This document shows positions 33,793-44,810 of a stretch of 64,000 nucleotides of DNA, piece by piece. The DNA lies in assembly GCA_964059195.1 (NCBI GenBank), contig CAXKWD010000003.1, positions 23,046,606 to 23,110,605 on the forward strand, in the 5' to 3' direction. How positions within the stretch are numbered: the first letter of the stretch is position 1; every line of letters starts with the position of its first letter. Under the pieces are notes generated by a model that saw nothing but the letters and a program-made list of their open reading frames with translations, was not told the origin of the DNA and did no database searches. A program made the position numbers and the translations under genes. Source of the stretch: Ectobius pallidus. Lineage: Eukaryota; Arthropoda; Insecta; Blattodea; Ectobiidae.

Positions 33793-34173
33793 GTATTTGG
33801 AGTTATGCACAAAAACTCTATATAAAGATTTTATTAGATTAATGAAGGGTATAGTTAGTATAAGCCTTTCAGCTTCTCAACACTGCGACCTAACTCTACA
33901 TAATGCAAGAAACAAGACAACATGACAACTTTAAAATTAAAAAAAAAAAAACATGAAATGTGAAAATAAAAGACCGTAAAATGGCCAAAAAGAACAAATA
34001 ATGACATTGGATTCTAAAACTTACCTGAAAATTAAAAATGGGGAAAACTGACCAAAAAACCCTAAAACTGGTTTATTTATAATCTAGGAGTGATGATCAT
34101 AATATCTGCACTAGTGGGCAACGACCATGATGTACCAGCTAAAAGATGACATGTCATCAAAATCCGGGCCTTG

Positions 34174-34841
34174 ATATTAAAGATTGGGCCTTTATATTGT
34201 CCCACCATAGACCATCTAGCTTAAGATTTCACAAATAGCGACGTGTTTTATCCTTTTTCGTAGTTTTAGTAATATCCAATACATGCATAATTCTGTATTA
34301 GCTAAACTCCTGAATTTATCGATAAAATCCGAACCTCTCATTATATTACCTATGATATTACCCAACAGAATATTCCATGGTTTCGTGAATATAGGATGAT
34401 TGCATTGAATGTCTTCGTCTTTATTCACCAGTATTTACTCGTGTTTAATAAACTAAGTTTATTTGTTTTAAACACAGCTGAGGAAACATAAGAGCATCGC
34501 GAAGCAAATGTTTTACCTTCTTCACACAAGAATTCGCCAGGTAATGTGAAAACTATCTCAGGGAAGGCGGTGCATGACGGAGAGGAAAAAGACGACATAA
34601 CCGTCCAATTAAGCGCTAGATCCTGTCACTCCTTCAAACCAGATGTAAATATTAGTCATTACTAAGAACACAACCACAAAACTCGTAAGCTTTCATTTCC
34701 TTCTTATGTCCGATATAATTAATGTTAGAATGTTGTTAGTTCTTGTAAACTCACTTCTTGTTCTTCTTCAGGTGTTTTAATTTATTATTATTAACTCTGT
34801 AAAAGAGTTGGGTTAATAAGTTGGTACTTGAGAGGTTCATA
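34174..34841. other. Nothing recognised
   Basis: No motif in the 70-codon minus frame; AT-rich. Confidence 0.5.
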
Positions 34842-34903
34842 CACTGAATTGTGAAAGTAATATAAAATATATGTTATATTATTACTTTCACAATTCAATG
34901 TAT
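34842..34903. repeat. Hairpin of a CACTGAATTGTGAAAGTAATA motif
   Basis: CACTGAATTGTGAAAGTAAT is followed by its complement ATTACTTTCACAATTCAATG around an AT loop. Two more single copies in the right-arm orientation lie at about 34962 and 35186, each near ATCAATATCATCAAT. Confidence 0.75.
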
Positions 34904-35030
34904 CATCAATATCATCAATACATATAAATAAATATGTATATATGTATATAATATTTAATATTACTCTCACAATTCAGTGTGTCAGCCTATACAGACACAC
35001 ACATACACACATATATATAAAACCATGTGT

Positions 35031-35135
35031 ATGTATATAGACTACATATATAATTTCTATCGTCATTTTACACTTTGGAATACTGGGTCAATATGAAGGC
35101 TACAAATGAGGTATCAATCGAAATATAGGCCTATA
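35031..35135 (+). repeat. Direct repeat left of element X copy 2
   Basis: TGTATATAGACTACATATAT to ATGAGGTATCAA matches 36122-36215 in the same orientation. The two flank the hAT element and local AT-rich text about 1 kb apart. Confidence 0.8.
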
Positions 35136-35272
35136 TAGCCTATATTTTTTTTCAGTGTATAATCAATTTCATATATATATTTATATTCCTTTCACAATTC
35201 AATGTATGATCAATATCATCAATATGTGTGTGTATGTGTGTATATATATATATGGTATCATACGGCCTAGTA

Positions 35273-35995
35273 CAGGTCCGACGAGAGGGAGGGGCAGCCG
35301 GGGCTGCGGCCCCGGTGCCCGGGCCCAAAAGAGGGCCCGGCCGACCAGGTTTTATTTTGTTACTTTCTAAATTTACTCTAAAATGAAATTGGTAATAAGT
35401 CAATAAACAGCTTAAGTTATGTTCTATGTATTTATTTTATCTCCATTGTCCTGTCGTATAACGGTGACACGGAATTATCATTTAATCTGAAACGGATTAA
35501 TCTTGAAGAAAAATAGCTATTTCTGAAAAGTAGACTCACAAATCCTTTGGAACTCAACAGTAGGCCTTACTAACGTTCGGCATTTAAAATCATAATTTTC
35601 AAAAGATTCAACTGGTACATACAGATAAAATTGTTCCTAATTAGAACATTTTAATGTGTTTTTCCGTTTCCTGCCCGGCATCGGTTAACCGATTTGGTCC
35701 AAAATCAATAGGCTTCGTCCCATGGGCGTTATAAATGGTAAGCTATACCAAGTTTTATGAAAATCCGATAAAGCGTATTTGAGTTATCCTGCTTACAGAC
35801 AAACGGACAGACAGACAGTCCTGTCTACCAGAATAGAACCGGTAGGCTACTTAATAACCTAATTATGTAATATCATTACATAATCTTTTTGTTGCATACA
35901 TTATAAAGGGTAGTGAATTGGGTAGTGTATTTAATATTTGACGGGGGCCCGGGAAAATTTTTCCCTGGGGCCCTTGCTTTCTTTCCACGGACCTG
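35273..35995 (+). mobile_element. hAT-type element X, copy 2, 723 bp, perfect 8-bp TSD
   Basis: Ends CAGGTCCG and CGGACCTG, flanked by GCCTAGTA at 35265-35272 and 35996-36003. Contains a GC-rich self-complementary block (GCAGCCGGGGCTGC at 35295-35308) at one end and GGGGGCCCGGG near the other. Interior aligns with the reverse complement of 12114-13615 minus its LINE. Part of the middle (AACCGATTTGGTCC to CAGACAGACAGTC) also occurs at 42665-42840. Confidence 0.9.
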
Positions 35996-36077
35996 GCCTA
36001 GTATCCCTCGGTCGGGCCGTGGACCTAGCCCCCCACGGCTTGGTTCCAGGGCAGGACCGATTTATGGGCCGAACACT

Positions 36078-36105
36078 TCATCATCATCATCATCATCATC
36101 ATCAT
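36078..36105. repeat. (CAT)n microsatellite
   Basis: About nine CAT/ATC units just right of element X copy 2. Confidence 0.95.
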
Positions 36106-36121
36106 CTTATACTCATATGAA

Positions 36122-36215
36122 TGTATATAGACTACATATATAATTTCTATAGTCATTTTACTCAATTTTCAAAGCGAATACTGGGTCAATATATAGGCTA
36201 CAAATGAGGTATCAA
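36122..36215 (+). repeat. Direct repeat right of element X copy 2
   Basis: Counterpart of 35031-35135; the right copy has an extra CTCAATTTTCAAAGCG segment. Confidence 0.8.
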
Positions 36216-36520
36216 GAGTAAACAAAGGGTCTCTACGTTCTGTACTTGTAACTAATAATAAAACTAGTGGAGTGTGAATCTTTGGACCGCGAAAGTGCAA
36301 AATCTGGCTCCTAATGGTCTATTAAGGGGACACGGAACCGAATCTCATTCAAGCTAATTTATATGACTGAAATTTTTCTTCAGATGTACTGAACTGTTAA
36401 GATAAAGGCCCAATAGTAGGTTCGCCAGGTATTTTAACATTAAATTCAGCTTCATACTCCCAACACTTGTATTTAAAAAATGGTATCTTATTAATTTTAT
36501 TATGCCTACATTATTTCTCG

Positions 36521-36922
36521 TCAGCTGTAATGGTTTAGAGGTAGCGTGCCCACCTCTGGATCCAAAGATCGCGGGATCAAACCCGGCCGCAGTCGATGGG
36601 GTTTCAGGAAGTAAAAATCCTGGGCACGGAGTCCTCCGGGGGCTTTAAGCAGGGGGACCCGTGTCGTAGATTTACGGCATGTAAAATAACTCCAAGCTTA
36701 AATTAGAGCCTCTGGACAAAATTTCTCGGCCCTTTCACGTCCACGTCCAAGTAATACCTTAGTTTCCGGAGGGGGGTTGAGAGGCAATGGGCTTACCACC
36801 TGTCCCTCTGCCCTCTCTTGAAAAATAAGCGTAACAAAAAAACTAACATACTGTAACACAAACCTCCACTTGGAGGCCCTTCGCCCCAATATGGGGGGGG
36901 GGGCATAGGTTTCGAGAGAGAT
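36521..36922 (+). mobile_element. SINE family A, full-length, 11-bp TSD
   Basis: Complete copy, 402 bp. Head GTAATGGTTTAGAGGTAGCG (box A) and CGCGGGATCAAACCCG (box B), a body through AAATTTCTCGGCCC, and an end at GGAGGCCCTTCGCCCC and a G-run. Flanked by ATTATTTCTCG at 36510-36520 and 36923-36933, a clear retroposition footprint. The minus-strand frame across 36698-36889 is part of the SINE body and not a gene. Confidence 0.92.
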
Positions 36923-36933
36923 ATTATTTCTCG

Positions 36934-37726
36934 CAACAAAATTAATCCCTTGTCGCCCTCCTCAGAATTTCGGTCATCATCTGCGACCAGAAATTTCGCG
37001 CCCAGTCCTCTGCTTCATTACAAGGACTGTTAATTCCCAAAAGGCTCGTAAAATTGTGTGTTAGGGATGATATTGCCACCCAAGTTGCTTGGACATGGCC
37101 TCCTGTCGTCTCCGCATGACTTGCCACTATTAACATCCGCCTCGTCATTGCTGCTCTGACCAGCTATGTTTACAGAAACATACATTTCTCTAACCAAATT
37201 TGATGTATCCTTCGTAGTCTGTAGTCGGTCATGCTCATTTTGTAGCAGTTGTGAGATCTGAATGAAATGTTTAAATGCCTAATTAAAATGGTCGGTTTCT
37301 ATAAACTCGCGAATTACCTATGGGTAAATTATCCAATGGACAGAATTTACAGAAGAATAACACCACACAAACACAAATAATTTAAAGATAGCAATCACAT
37401 ACACCTGTGGAGAATTTCTAGATAAATGTCCTCTGGGTAAATATGAAAATGACAGAAAAAAATGTTCCTACAAACTCGGGCTAGATCTTTCCAAGGGTAA
37501 ATCGTCGGGTTAATTTATCCTTTCATGGATGGCTGGATAAAATTTAACCTCTTTGTAGGATCAATAATAATTTAAACAATGAGAATCAAAGCCTTCTGAA
37601 TTAAATTAACTGTACAACTCCAAGGCCTTGCTCATTATATCATTGTGGGTGAAATGGAACTAATTTGTCCATGGATAATTTACCCATAGGTAATTCACAA
37701 GTTTGTAGAAACCGGGCATAAATAAG
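36934..37726. other. Unclassified, weak inverted ends
   Basis: CGGTTTCTATAAACTCGCGAAT at 37290 and ATTCACAAGTTTGTAGAAACCG at 37692 are inverted relatives enclosing about 420 bp, with GGGTAAATTATCCA and TGGATAATTTACCC just inside. This is probably another small TIR element (about 37290-37714). The minus frame 36942-37148 is unrecognised. Confidence 0.5.
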
Positions 37727-38046
37727 AATATTATAGGAGAAGAATTCCTCCGACACTGGGACTTGAACCCAGGACCTTTGGCTATCCGTGCCACTGCTCT
37801 ACCAACTGAGCTAAGCCGGAGTTCAATTCATATCGCCAGATGGAATCTCTCTTCTATGACTGATTGCCCTAATGGTCTACCTCACAGATAGACAAGTTAT
37901 GTCATATGCAGTACTGTGAGGCACACTAAGTAGTGGTTTTTGTGACCGGGCTCCCACTGTTCTTGTACAGTTAATATTCAAGATAGATATATAAGCATTC
38001 ATGAACCACAGATTATTGTCTCAGTTGGGCATTACATGAGAATATT
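37727..38046 (-). repeat. tRNA-bearing repeat unit, single minus copy
   Basis: One complete unit bounded on both sides by GAATATT. From left: TTATAGGAG end, tRNA-like sequence (minus), TTCAATTCATATCGCCAGATGG, then about 200 bp with GTGAGGCACACTAAGTA, GTCACAAAAACC-type text, TGCATTCATGAACCACAG, GGGCATTACATGAGAATATT. The same roughly 300-bp unit is in + orientation at 60681-60985. Confidence 0.85.
37748..37821 (-). tRNA. tRNA-like sequence, best cloverleaf in the window (repeat-borne)
   Basis: A 74-nt sequence on the minus strand folds fully: acceptor CTCCGGC/GTCGGAG (7 pairs, one G-U), D stem GCTC/GAGC, anticodon stem GTGGC/GCCAA (one mismatch), T stem CTGGG/CCCAG with loop TTCAAGT, variable loop of five. 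The anticodon loop ACGGATA would place GGA at 34-36. Position 33 is C instead of U, and a serine tRNA should have a long variable arm. CCA is not encoded, as expected in animals. It is part of a dispersed repeat, so a tRNA-derived module is more likely than a housekeeping tRNA. Confidence 0.5.
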
Positions 38047-38289
38047 CATGAATGCTAATATATCTGCCTAATTAAATGTTATAGAATACCTATATTCCTA
38101 AGTCTATGTACTGTGTGTGTACTATGTGTACCATATTTATCACAGGTAATCCAACGACAGTTTACGAGTTTATCGATATTTTTATCTGATGAAATTTACC
38201 TGAAGAAACTCATAATGAAACCACGGAATATTCTGTTGAGTATTGAGTATTATAATTATAATGAAAAGTCCTGATTTTATCGATAAATT

Positions 38290-38738
38290 CAGAAAACCCC
38301 TGCATAGTGAGTATCGTCCAAATCGAACAATGTTTACCCATTTAGGCCTATATTCATTAACCCTCTTCCGTCTACGTTGAAAATTTCAGAGTCTGCGTGC
38401 CTTGACATTATAAACTAATGAATCGACCAGGGTGGGGTTACAAAATCCAAGCGGCCGCGATGCTTTTATTTCCAAGATATGACATAAAATTGGCAAAGCC
38501 ACCTGCAATTGATTTGACAATTGAAATGTAATTATTACCGAAAATTGATGCTTCGATAGCGAAAAAAAAATCACGTTTTCAGCCAGTTTTTCACTCATAA
38601 CTTCCGAACAAAAGCGAAAATTAAAAATCCGGCTTCGAGGTGCATTCGCCAACCCTTCAGTCCATCTAGGCCTATGTTTAAAATTTCAGATCTCTGCGTT
38701 CAGTAGACAGACAGACAGACAGAAAGACAAACACTTCC

Positions 38739-38740
<2 letters not shown>
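38290..38740 (-). mobile_element. Helitron family 2, 3'-truncated
   Basis: Aligns with the 5' part of the complete copy at 39596-40397. The 5' end side has the CAGACAGACAGACAG run and CACTTCCTTTTATT, followed by an ATT microsatellite. The 3' hairpin/CTAG end is missing. The minus-strand frame at 38386-38652 is within the repeat. Confidence 0.75.

Positions 38741-38783
<43 letters not shown>
38739..38783. repeat. (ATT)n microsatellite, 14 units
   Basis: Pure ATT array replacing the first bases of the adjacent Helitron fragment (TTTATTAATATAGATAGA in the full copy). Confidence 0.95.
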
Positions 38784-38786
<3 letters not shown>

Positions 38787-39156
38787 AGATAAGATGGTGA
38801 CTGGGAGGTTATGGATGATTTGGGTAAACCCTTATAAAAATATGTCTTTATGCCTAACTCGTAACGATTTTAAATGCTGGAATAGTATAAAATACTGCTG
38901 AAGATTCAGGAAGCTAAGCTGAGTGTTGATGTGCCTTAAGGAGATCCCTGGGGGATTCTTCCCAAGTTTGAGCCCCGGGTAACTGAACATTATGATCCAT
39001 TAAATCGTTTTACACCTCTCCTTTATCTGCGATTAAACTTAATGGAGCGTGAATTACACATCTGTGCTCAAACAAAGAACTACTCAGTGTTTGCACAAAC
39101 CGGACAGATATCTTTAGAAATTCTGACACCATGACTGCTCTTCTCTTCGGGCAAAA

Positions 39157-39572
39157 CATAATCTGAGAGTATTCGAAAACAGGGGGCTTAGGAAAATATT
39201 CGGACCTAAAAGAAACGAAAAAAAGGGACTGGAGAAAACTGCATAACGAGCTTCATAACCTGTACACTTCACCGAATACAGTAAGGGTAATTAACTCATG
39301 AAAGAAGAATTGGGCTGGACAAGTTGCGGGCATGGGGGAGGAAACGCATATCTAAAAAATGACTGGGAGACTCCAAGGCAAATGACCACTGGGAAGACCT
39401 TGAATTAGGTGGGAGGACAATGTTAGAATATTTTAACGGAAGTAGGATTCGCGAGGGATGGTTGGATGGAGTTTGCACAGAATAGGGTTGAATGGCGGGC
39501 TCATGCAAGCGTGGCAATGAACCTCCTTTAGCTTGCTTAGGAATTGTCTATTGGTCATTGAGTAAGTAACTA
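39157..39572 (+). mobile_element. RTE-type LINE 3' tail, degraded
   Basis: Begins in the RT frame at GAGAGTATTCGAAAACAG and reads GLRKIFGPKR before stops and shifts; later GGGCTGGACAAGTTGCGGGC and GGTTGGATGGAGTT. Ends CATTGAGTAAGTAAC. Compared with 51440 it has lost several short stretches. Confidence 0.8.
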
Positions 39573-39595
39573 TGCCCAATCTCTTATATTAGCCA

Positions 39596-40397
39596 CTAGC
39601 ATGTGCCCGCAATAATTATTTCAAAAATTAAAAATTAAGAGAATAATAGTTAAATCATTATATTTACTAACACCAAAATCACGTGGACTACAAACCACGA
39701 TTAGATAGCGTCGCCTGGTAAAAGTGACTTCAGTTTCGAGTTTCTTGGCCCAGAAAACCGCTGTATAGTCAGTTTCGTCCAAATCGAACAATGTTTGACC
39801 ACATTTAGGCCTATATTGATTATCCTTCTTCAATGTAGGCTGAAAATTTCATATGTCTACGGGCCTTGACATTCTATTCAAATGAATCGTCCAAGATGGA
39901 CTTACAAAATCAAACGATCGAGTTCCCTGGCCCAGAAAACCCCTGCATAGTGAGTTCCATCTAAACCGATCAATGTCTGTCCATTTAGGCCTATAGGCAA
40001 TCCCTCTGCCGTCTATGTTGAAAATTTCATATATCTGCGTGCCTTGACATTATAAAAAAATGAATCGACCAGCGTGGGCTTACAACATTCAAGGGATCGC
40101 GATGCTTTTATTTCCAAGGTATGACAAAAATAGGCAAAGTCATCTGCAACTGATTTGACAAATGAAATGTATTACAGAAAACTGATGCTTGGACAGTGAA
40201 AAAAGTACGTTTTCGACAGTTTTTTTTATTTTACTTATAACTCGCGAACAAAAGCGAAAATAAAAATTCCGGCTCGAGGTGCATTTTCCAACCCTTCAGT
40301 CCACCTATGTTTAAAATTTCAGATCTCTGCTTTCAGTAGATTTCGGTGGGCATCGCGGGCAGACAGACAGACACTTCCTTTTATTAATATAGATAGA
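39596..40397 (-). mobile_element. Helitron family 2, full-length, 802 bp
   Basis: On the minus strand it starts TCTATCTATATTAATAAAAG, followed by a GTCTGTCTGTCTG run, and ends with GCGGGCACATGCTAG then T. The last 200 bp match the end of the 18885 Helitron (CACGTGATTTAGGTGTTAAT-like text), whereas the 5' end differs, so the two families share 3' termini. The usual GCGAAGCCGC hairpin before the end has been partly lost here. Confidence 0.85.
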
Positions 40398-41470
40398 TTA
40401 GGCCCAAATAATAGTTGGCACATATCAACTTTCAGGCATTGGAAAATACTCAATGAGTGCCCGGTTGTAGATGTTACGAAAACCTCCAGCATCAAACAGT
40501 TTCAGCTAAACTGATCTATCAGAGTAGGTCTTATGTATCCCTTACAATATTACGACGTGACATTTTGTACATCTATCTCGCCTCTATATGAGAATATCAC
40601 TTTTACACGCTGACTGGCAGAACACGGAGACGGCCAGCAAATTACATTCTGGTGAAGATGCCGGCAGAGGATAGTGGCTGCAGCCATAACGAGAGTCTAG
40701 CAGACACCCATGCAAGTATTGCACCCGATATCATCGCGTTCATTCGTTAGTATTAACTGGTGCAACAGATCTACTGACAGCCTTCGTAATTATACGCATC
40801 AAGTCCACCAGTAATTGGAAGTTTCATGATCGGACTCCCTAGATACTAGGAACGGAATTGTCGTACAAACCATATTTATGTCCTTCGTAATAACGCATTT
40901 ATGCTGTCTGTGAGAAGTAAACAATGAGCTAACGGCGAAAAATCACGAAATCGATTAGTTTCGAGATTGGATTAAAACGATCCGATTACACTGTACAACT
41001 GTAAAATGTCCTTTAGATAAAAATATGTGTTTCTTGTATATTTTTGGCTGAAAATAACGAATCTGTAATTATTTTTTGTTTACCACAAACCATTTCTAAA
41101 AAATCCACATTTTTGCTTTTTACGTAAATATGAGAAGTGTGTCTTTTACAAAAACGGTACGTGATGGACCATTTTGGTTTTGATATATGAATGAAGAACC
41201 TTGTTTATAAAGAATCACATAGTTTCATATAAAGAACAGACAAGAGTTAAAATTTGTTGTACAGTGTTATTTCATCTATTTATATCGCAGCCTTATGTTA
41301 GTCAGATATTCCACAATATTATCTTAGATTAGATTTGTTGTACGATTTTTCGATTTTGAGCTATTGCTGTTCATACACAACACAAAAAAGGTAGACGGAC
41401 ACAACCGCACATAAACACATGCAGACTTCTTCTTTCTCTTAGTTTAACCTCTCTCGTTGTAGGGATGTAA
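40398..41470. other. Nothing recognised
   Basis: A family F scrap (GTACGATTTTTCGATTTTGAG) lies near 41341; otherwise unclassified. Confidence 0.5.
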
Positions 41471-41471
41471 A

Positions 41472-41672
41472 GATCTCGCACGAAATCTGTGCCGATGAGA
41501 CTCTTACTCTCTAGAGAGAGACATGCGTGCGAGAGAGAGAGGTAGCTTGACCTTTACAAATAGAAAGGGACGTACTGTGCGAGAGAGATATGTAGCAGGC
41601 CAATCGACGCTACAGTCCCCACGAAAACGTATTGTAATGACTTTGGCAATCGGCAAAGATTTCGTGCGGGAT
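41472..41672. repeat. Inverted repeat around GATCTCGCACGAAATCT
   Basis: AGATCTCGCACGAAATCTGTG (41471-41491) and CAAAGATTTCGTGCGGGATC (41652-41671) are inverted copies of about 22-25 bp, 150 bp apart. The region is richer in GC than its surroundings and both strands are open over 41504-41830 (minus, 108 codons) and 41523-41735 (plus, 70 codons). I recognise neither translation. GAGAGAGA runs are frequent. Possibly an unidentified repeat. Confidence 0.55.
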
Positions 41673-41830
41673 CTATATATGCGATCCATGCCGCCCGAAT
41701 GTACCAGGACCGCAAGAGGGATTATCTTTGGATAAAAGACGTACTTTTTTGACCGTACAAGGACATGGACTCCAATTTCTTCATTTCCATGGAGGAATTT
41801 TCTTTGTGTGCTGTAGATCTTCACACCCAT

Positions 41831-42639
41831 CCACTAAATGCCCAGATGTCAGAGAGAATAGATTCTAGAGTTTATTTTCATCTCGAAAGAGACTTTAATT
41901 TCTTTTGGACGTGATAAATATTCCACCTTAAACCCTTATACACTTACAGATCACTGGAGATACGATTGCTATGACCATTAAAAGTATTCTATAATTAATA
42001 TTACAGAAATATTTTGATATATTCTGTTGACAGCATATAGCACAAACAGATTTTTACATCATATTATAAAAACAAATAGACTAAAATAAAATTATAAATT
42101 ATGATTTGGCCAGTTTGACAGTTTTTTTTACACATGAGACAACTATATCCCAAGTCTATGATAAACATTAATTATATTGTGACACAATTGCTAAAAACAG
42201 CTATTTTTACATAAAAATTATTTTATTTAAAAATTTTCATTTCTTTATTTTATTGGCGGGAGTAACATGTAATGTATTCTAGTCTATATTGCTTTGTATC
42301 CTACTGTAATATATTAGTTTTATCGTCCTTTATACATTTAATTATTTTATCATAACTCAAACCATTTTATATTTATTTACGATGTATGACCGTTTTAACA
42401 GGCAAAAACGAAGTTAACAAAAAGAGCGCTAGCGATGTTAACATTTCACAAAATGCACTGGCAGAGAACTCCGCTTAATGTGCATAGGCCTAATTATTTG
42501 AAAGTAATATACCTTCTGTATATAACAGTATTAATGTAGTACTCATTTAAACTTAAACAGCGAAATAAACAAACATCTGACTGCATTCGAATCAAAGCCC
42601 TAAGTGATTAGCAACGCGGCTTTGTAGTATAGTCATGAT
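41831..42639. other. Nothing recognised
   Basis: AT-rich, without frames or repeats. Confidence 0.5.
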
Positions 42640-42890
42640 TTCCCATTCAAAAAGCATGTGACCTTTAATTAGCCGTTACTCCGGTACCAGTCAACCGATT
42701 TGGTCCGAAATAAATAGGCTTATTTCCACGGACAATATAAATATGTATACCAAGTTTCATGAAAATCACATAAGGCGTATTTGAGTTATCACACGTACAG
42801 ACACACAGACAGACAGATAGACGGACAGACTTTTCCCGTTCCCCACACAATCTCATAAAGTACCATTCTGGCACTTAATAACTGTTATTA
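42640..42890 (+). repeat. Fragment related to the middle of element X
   Basis: AGTCAACCGATTTGGTCCGA, ACCAAGTTTCATGAAAATC, GGCGTATTTGAGTTATC, a CAGACAGACAGAT run and TACCATTCTGGCACTTAATA match element X (35680-35830 and 13025-13190). Termini are not visible. Confidence 0.7.
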
Positions 42891-44810
42891 TCGAGCCTGA
42901 ATGTGTAATCTTTATATATTCAGTGCTGTATCTTCTCAGAGAAACATGCTACAATAATTACTATCGGTCAGATCATTCGATGATGAAACCAGAGTTCTCG
43001 AATCGAGTATTGTAATCATTGGTCTCCCACGATCGAACAAATCAGATCAAATAGTTCGCAATTGACTGAAGTAAGCAGTTATTAATTTACAGAAATCTAG
43101 GTCAACAAAGAACAGGTACCGGCGTATTTGAAAATATGCAACAGACACTGACAAAAAATAACTGTATGTTTCATTTATAGGCATATGTACTGAACTAGGA
43201 TGTTTAAAAATTTAGACATGCTGAAAATCGGTAGGCTATATTTATAAGGTATCATACTTTAAGTTGGCTTTAGTAGCGGTGTTTTTCAGTAACTAGTAGG
43301 ACTAGTAACTTAAATAGGACTAATAGGTCTGCTTTCTAAAGATCAGTTGCAGTCTCTACAGTCTACAGACAACATATTGTTTTACAGTGGTCATATACGG
43401 CTTTTGAAGTTGCAATACAGTTAGCTTTGACAAGTAACACCACCCACATATACCTTCAGGTATTCTTATCAAACTAGACCTTTGTTCTTCCATAAGCTCT
43501 GCTTAACGAATCGTTCTGGAGTTTAATTAGGAAATAGATTTAAAAAAAAACTTTTTTTCTGCATATTATAATTAATGCAAATATCACTGATTAAACAGAA
43601 GCATTCTGGCATTTTGTTACATCAGTTTACCTGATTTTATTATTGTTACTTTTTATTATGATAACCGAAAAGTTTTCTTTGCAGTCCGGCATGGATCTGT
43701 AAAGTATGTAAGAAATTGATTGCATTTTAAAAATTAACTCTGACGTCCTCGTAGTCATCCAATTGTAGACATATAGGCCTAATAAAGTCCTCTTTAGAGT
43801 ATTTCAACGGTAAGGCTTCTAACATAAATTTTGACGGTTTATAAGTAAGACATAGTAAATATTCGAAACCTGAACAACGTTTTCGAGAAAATCGCAAAAA
43901 ATCTCAAAGTACTGCTTACGATAAGAGAAATTTAACAGGAAACTTTAATAATAATAAATTTGGAGGATGACCAATTTGCTAAGTTGTGCAAAATTTTTAG
44001 TTTTTTTAACTGTACAGTAGGTAGGCCTATGTCTAAAGAAAATATCATGTTCGACCCTGAAATTCGATATCAAGTTCAAGTACTTAGTTATTAATAATAA
44101 TATTTATTTATCTATCATTAAAATTATACATAGTAATAGACATCATCGTCATAAAAATTCTAAAACTATTAACACACCAGGTCATCCAGATCTGTCTCAA
44201 CGAACTCCTGTATAGCCTACTTTAAAATGCCTTGCTTTTGAGCCATTGCTTAATTGCTATTTTAAAAATTTTCGAATTAACTTCTCTGGAATTCGGTGGG
44301 AATATGTTTTAAAAAATTTAATTGCGACATGCTTAAAATTATTCTGACTTTTATTCAATCTTGTAAAATTAGCGACTAAATTATTTTTATTTCTTGTTTG
44401 GTATTTATGTATATCTCAACTAATATTAAAATTCTCATAATTATCTTTGAAATAGGCTACTGTAACAAATGTAATATGTAAAGACTACTCAAGGCAATGA
44501 TGTTTAATTCTATAAATTGGCGTTTGCAAGATTCAGTATTTTTGATGCCCTTTATTACTCGTATGATCTTTTTTTGCCAGAGAAACCTTTTCTGGCACCA
44601 GCAGAATTTCCTTATAGCAGTATACCATAGCGCAAGTGAGCATGAAAGAAGGTATAGTATGCCTTAATGACCGGGTCTATTTAGTGTATAAGTTCAATTT
44701 CCTTATTAAGTACGTATTAACTGGCCGACATCCAACCGCAGCATCAACTATTATAGTATATCTCCGATGATAACTAAAAATCTGTTATGGTTTTCAGAAT
44801 CATGCCAGGT
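42891..44810. other. Mostly unclassified
   Basis: Apart from the repeat at 43381-43522 and the inverted CTTTGCAGTCCGGCATGG scrap at 43680, I see no coding. 44100-44760 may be the 3' UTR of an unknown LINE in reverse, but no RT frame supports it. Confidence 0.4.
43381..43522 (-). repeat. Unclassified repeat, inverted partner at 62391-62522
   Basis: CATATACGGCTTTTGAAGTTGC...CAAACTAGACCTTTGTTCTT is the inverted counterpart of text at 62391-62522. No coding or termini. Confidence 0.65.

Larger units (their letters stand above)
33175..34173. mobile_element. hAT-like element containing an RTE tail
   Basis: Left CAGGGCATGGATTTTGATAG and right, inverted, CATCAAAATCCGGGCCTTG with GATGACATGTC just inside. 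Interior of AAAATGAC words like the 19631 element. Flanking 8-mers (ATTATAAT and ATATTAAA) do not match well, so the target duplication has decayed or one end is misplaced. The RTE fragment at 33475-33792 is nested inside. Confidence 0.65.

Noticed and set aside
35913..36143. Overlapping frames ending in poly-His or poly-Ser
   Set aside because: They run across the end of element X and the CAT microsatellite.
36698..36889. 63-codon minus-strand frame similar to frames at 36-386 and 3584-3841
   Set aside because: The similarity is because all are the family A SINE body, not a gene family.
37748..37821. Functional housekeeping tRNA-Ser
   Set aside because: C33, short variable loop and membership of a dispersed repeat argue against it; kept only as a repeat-borne tRNA-like sequence.
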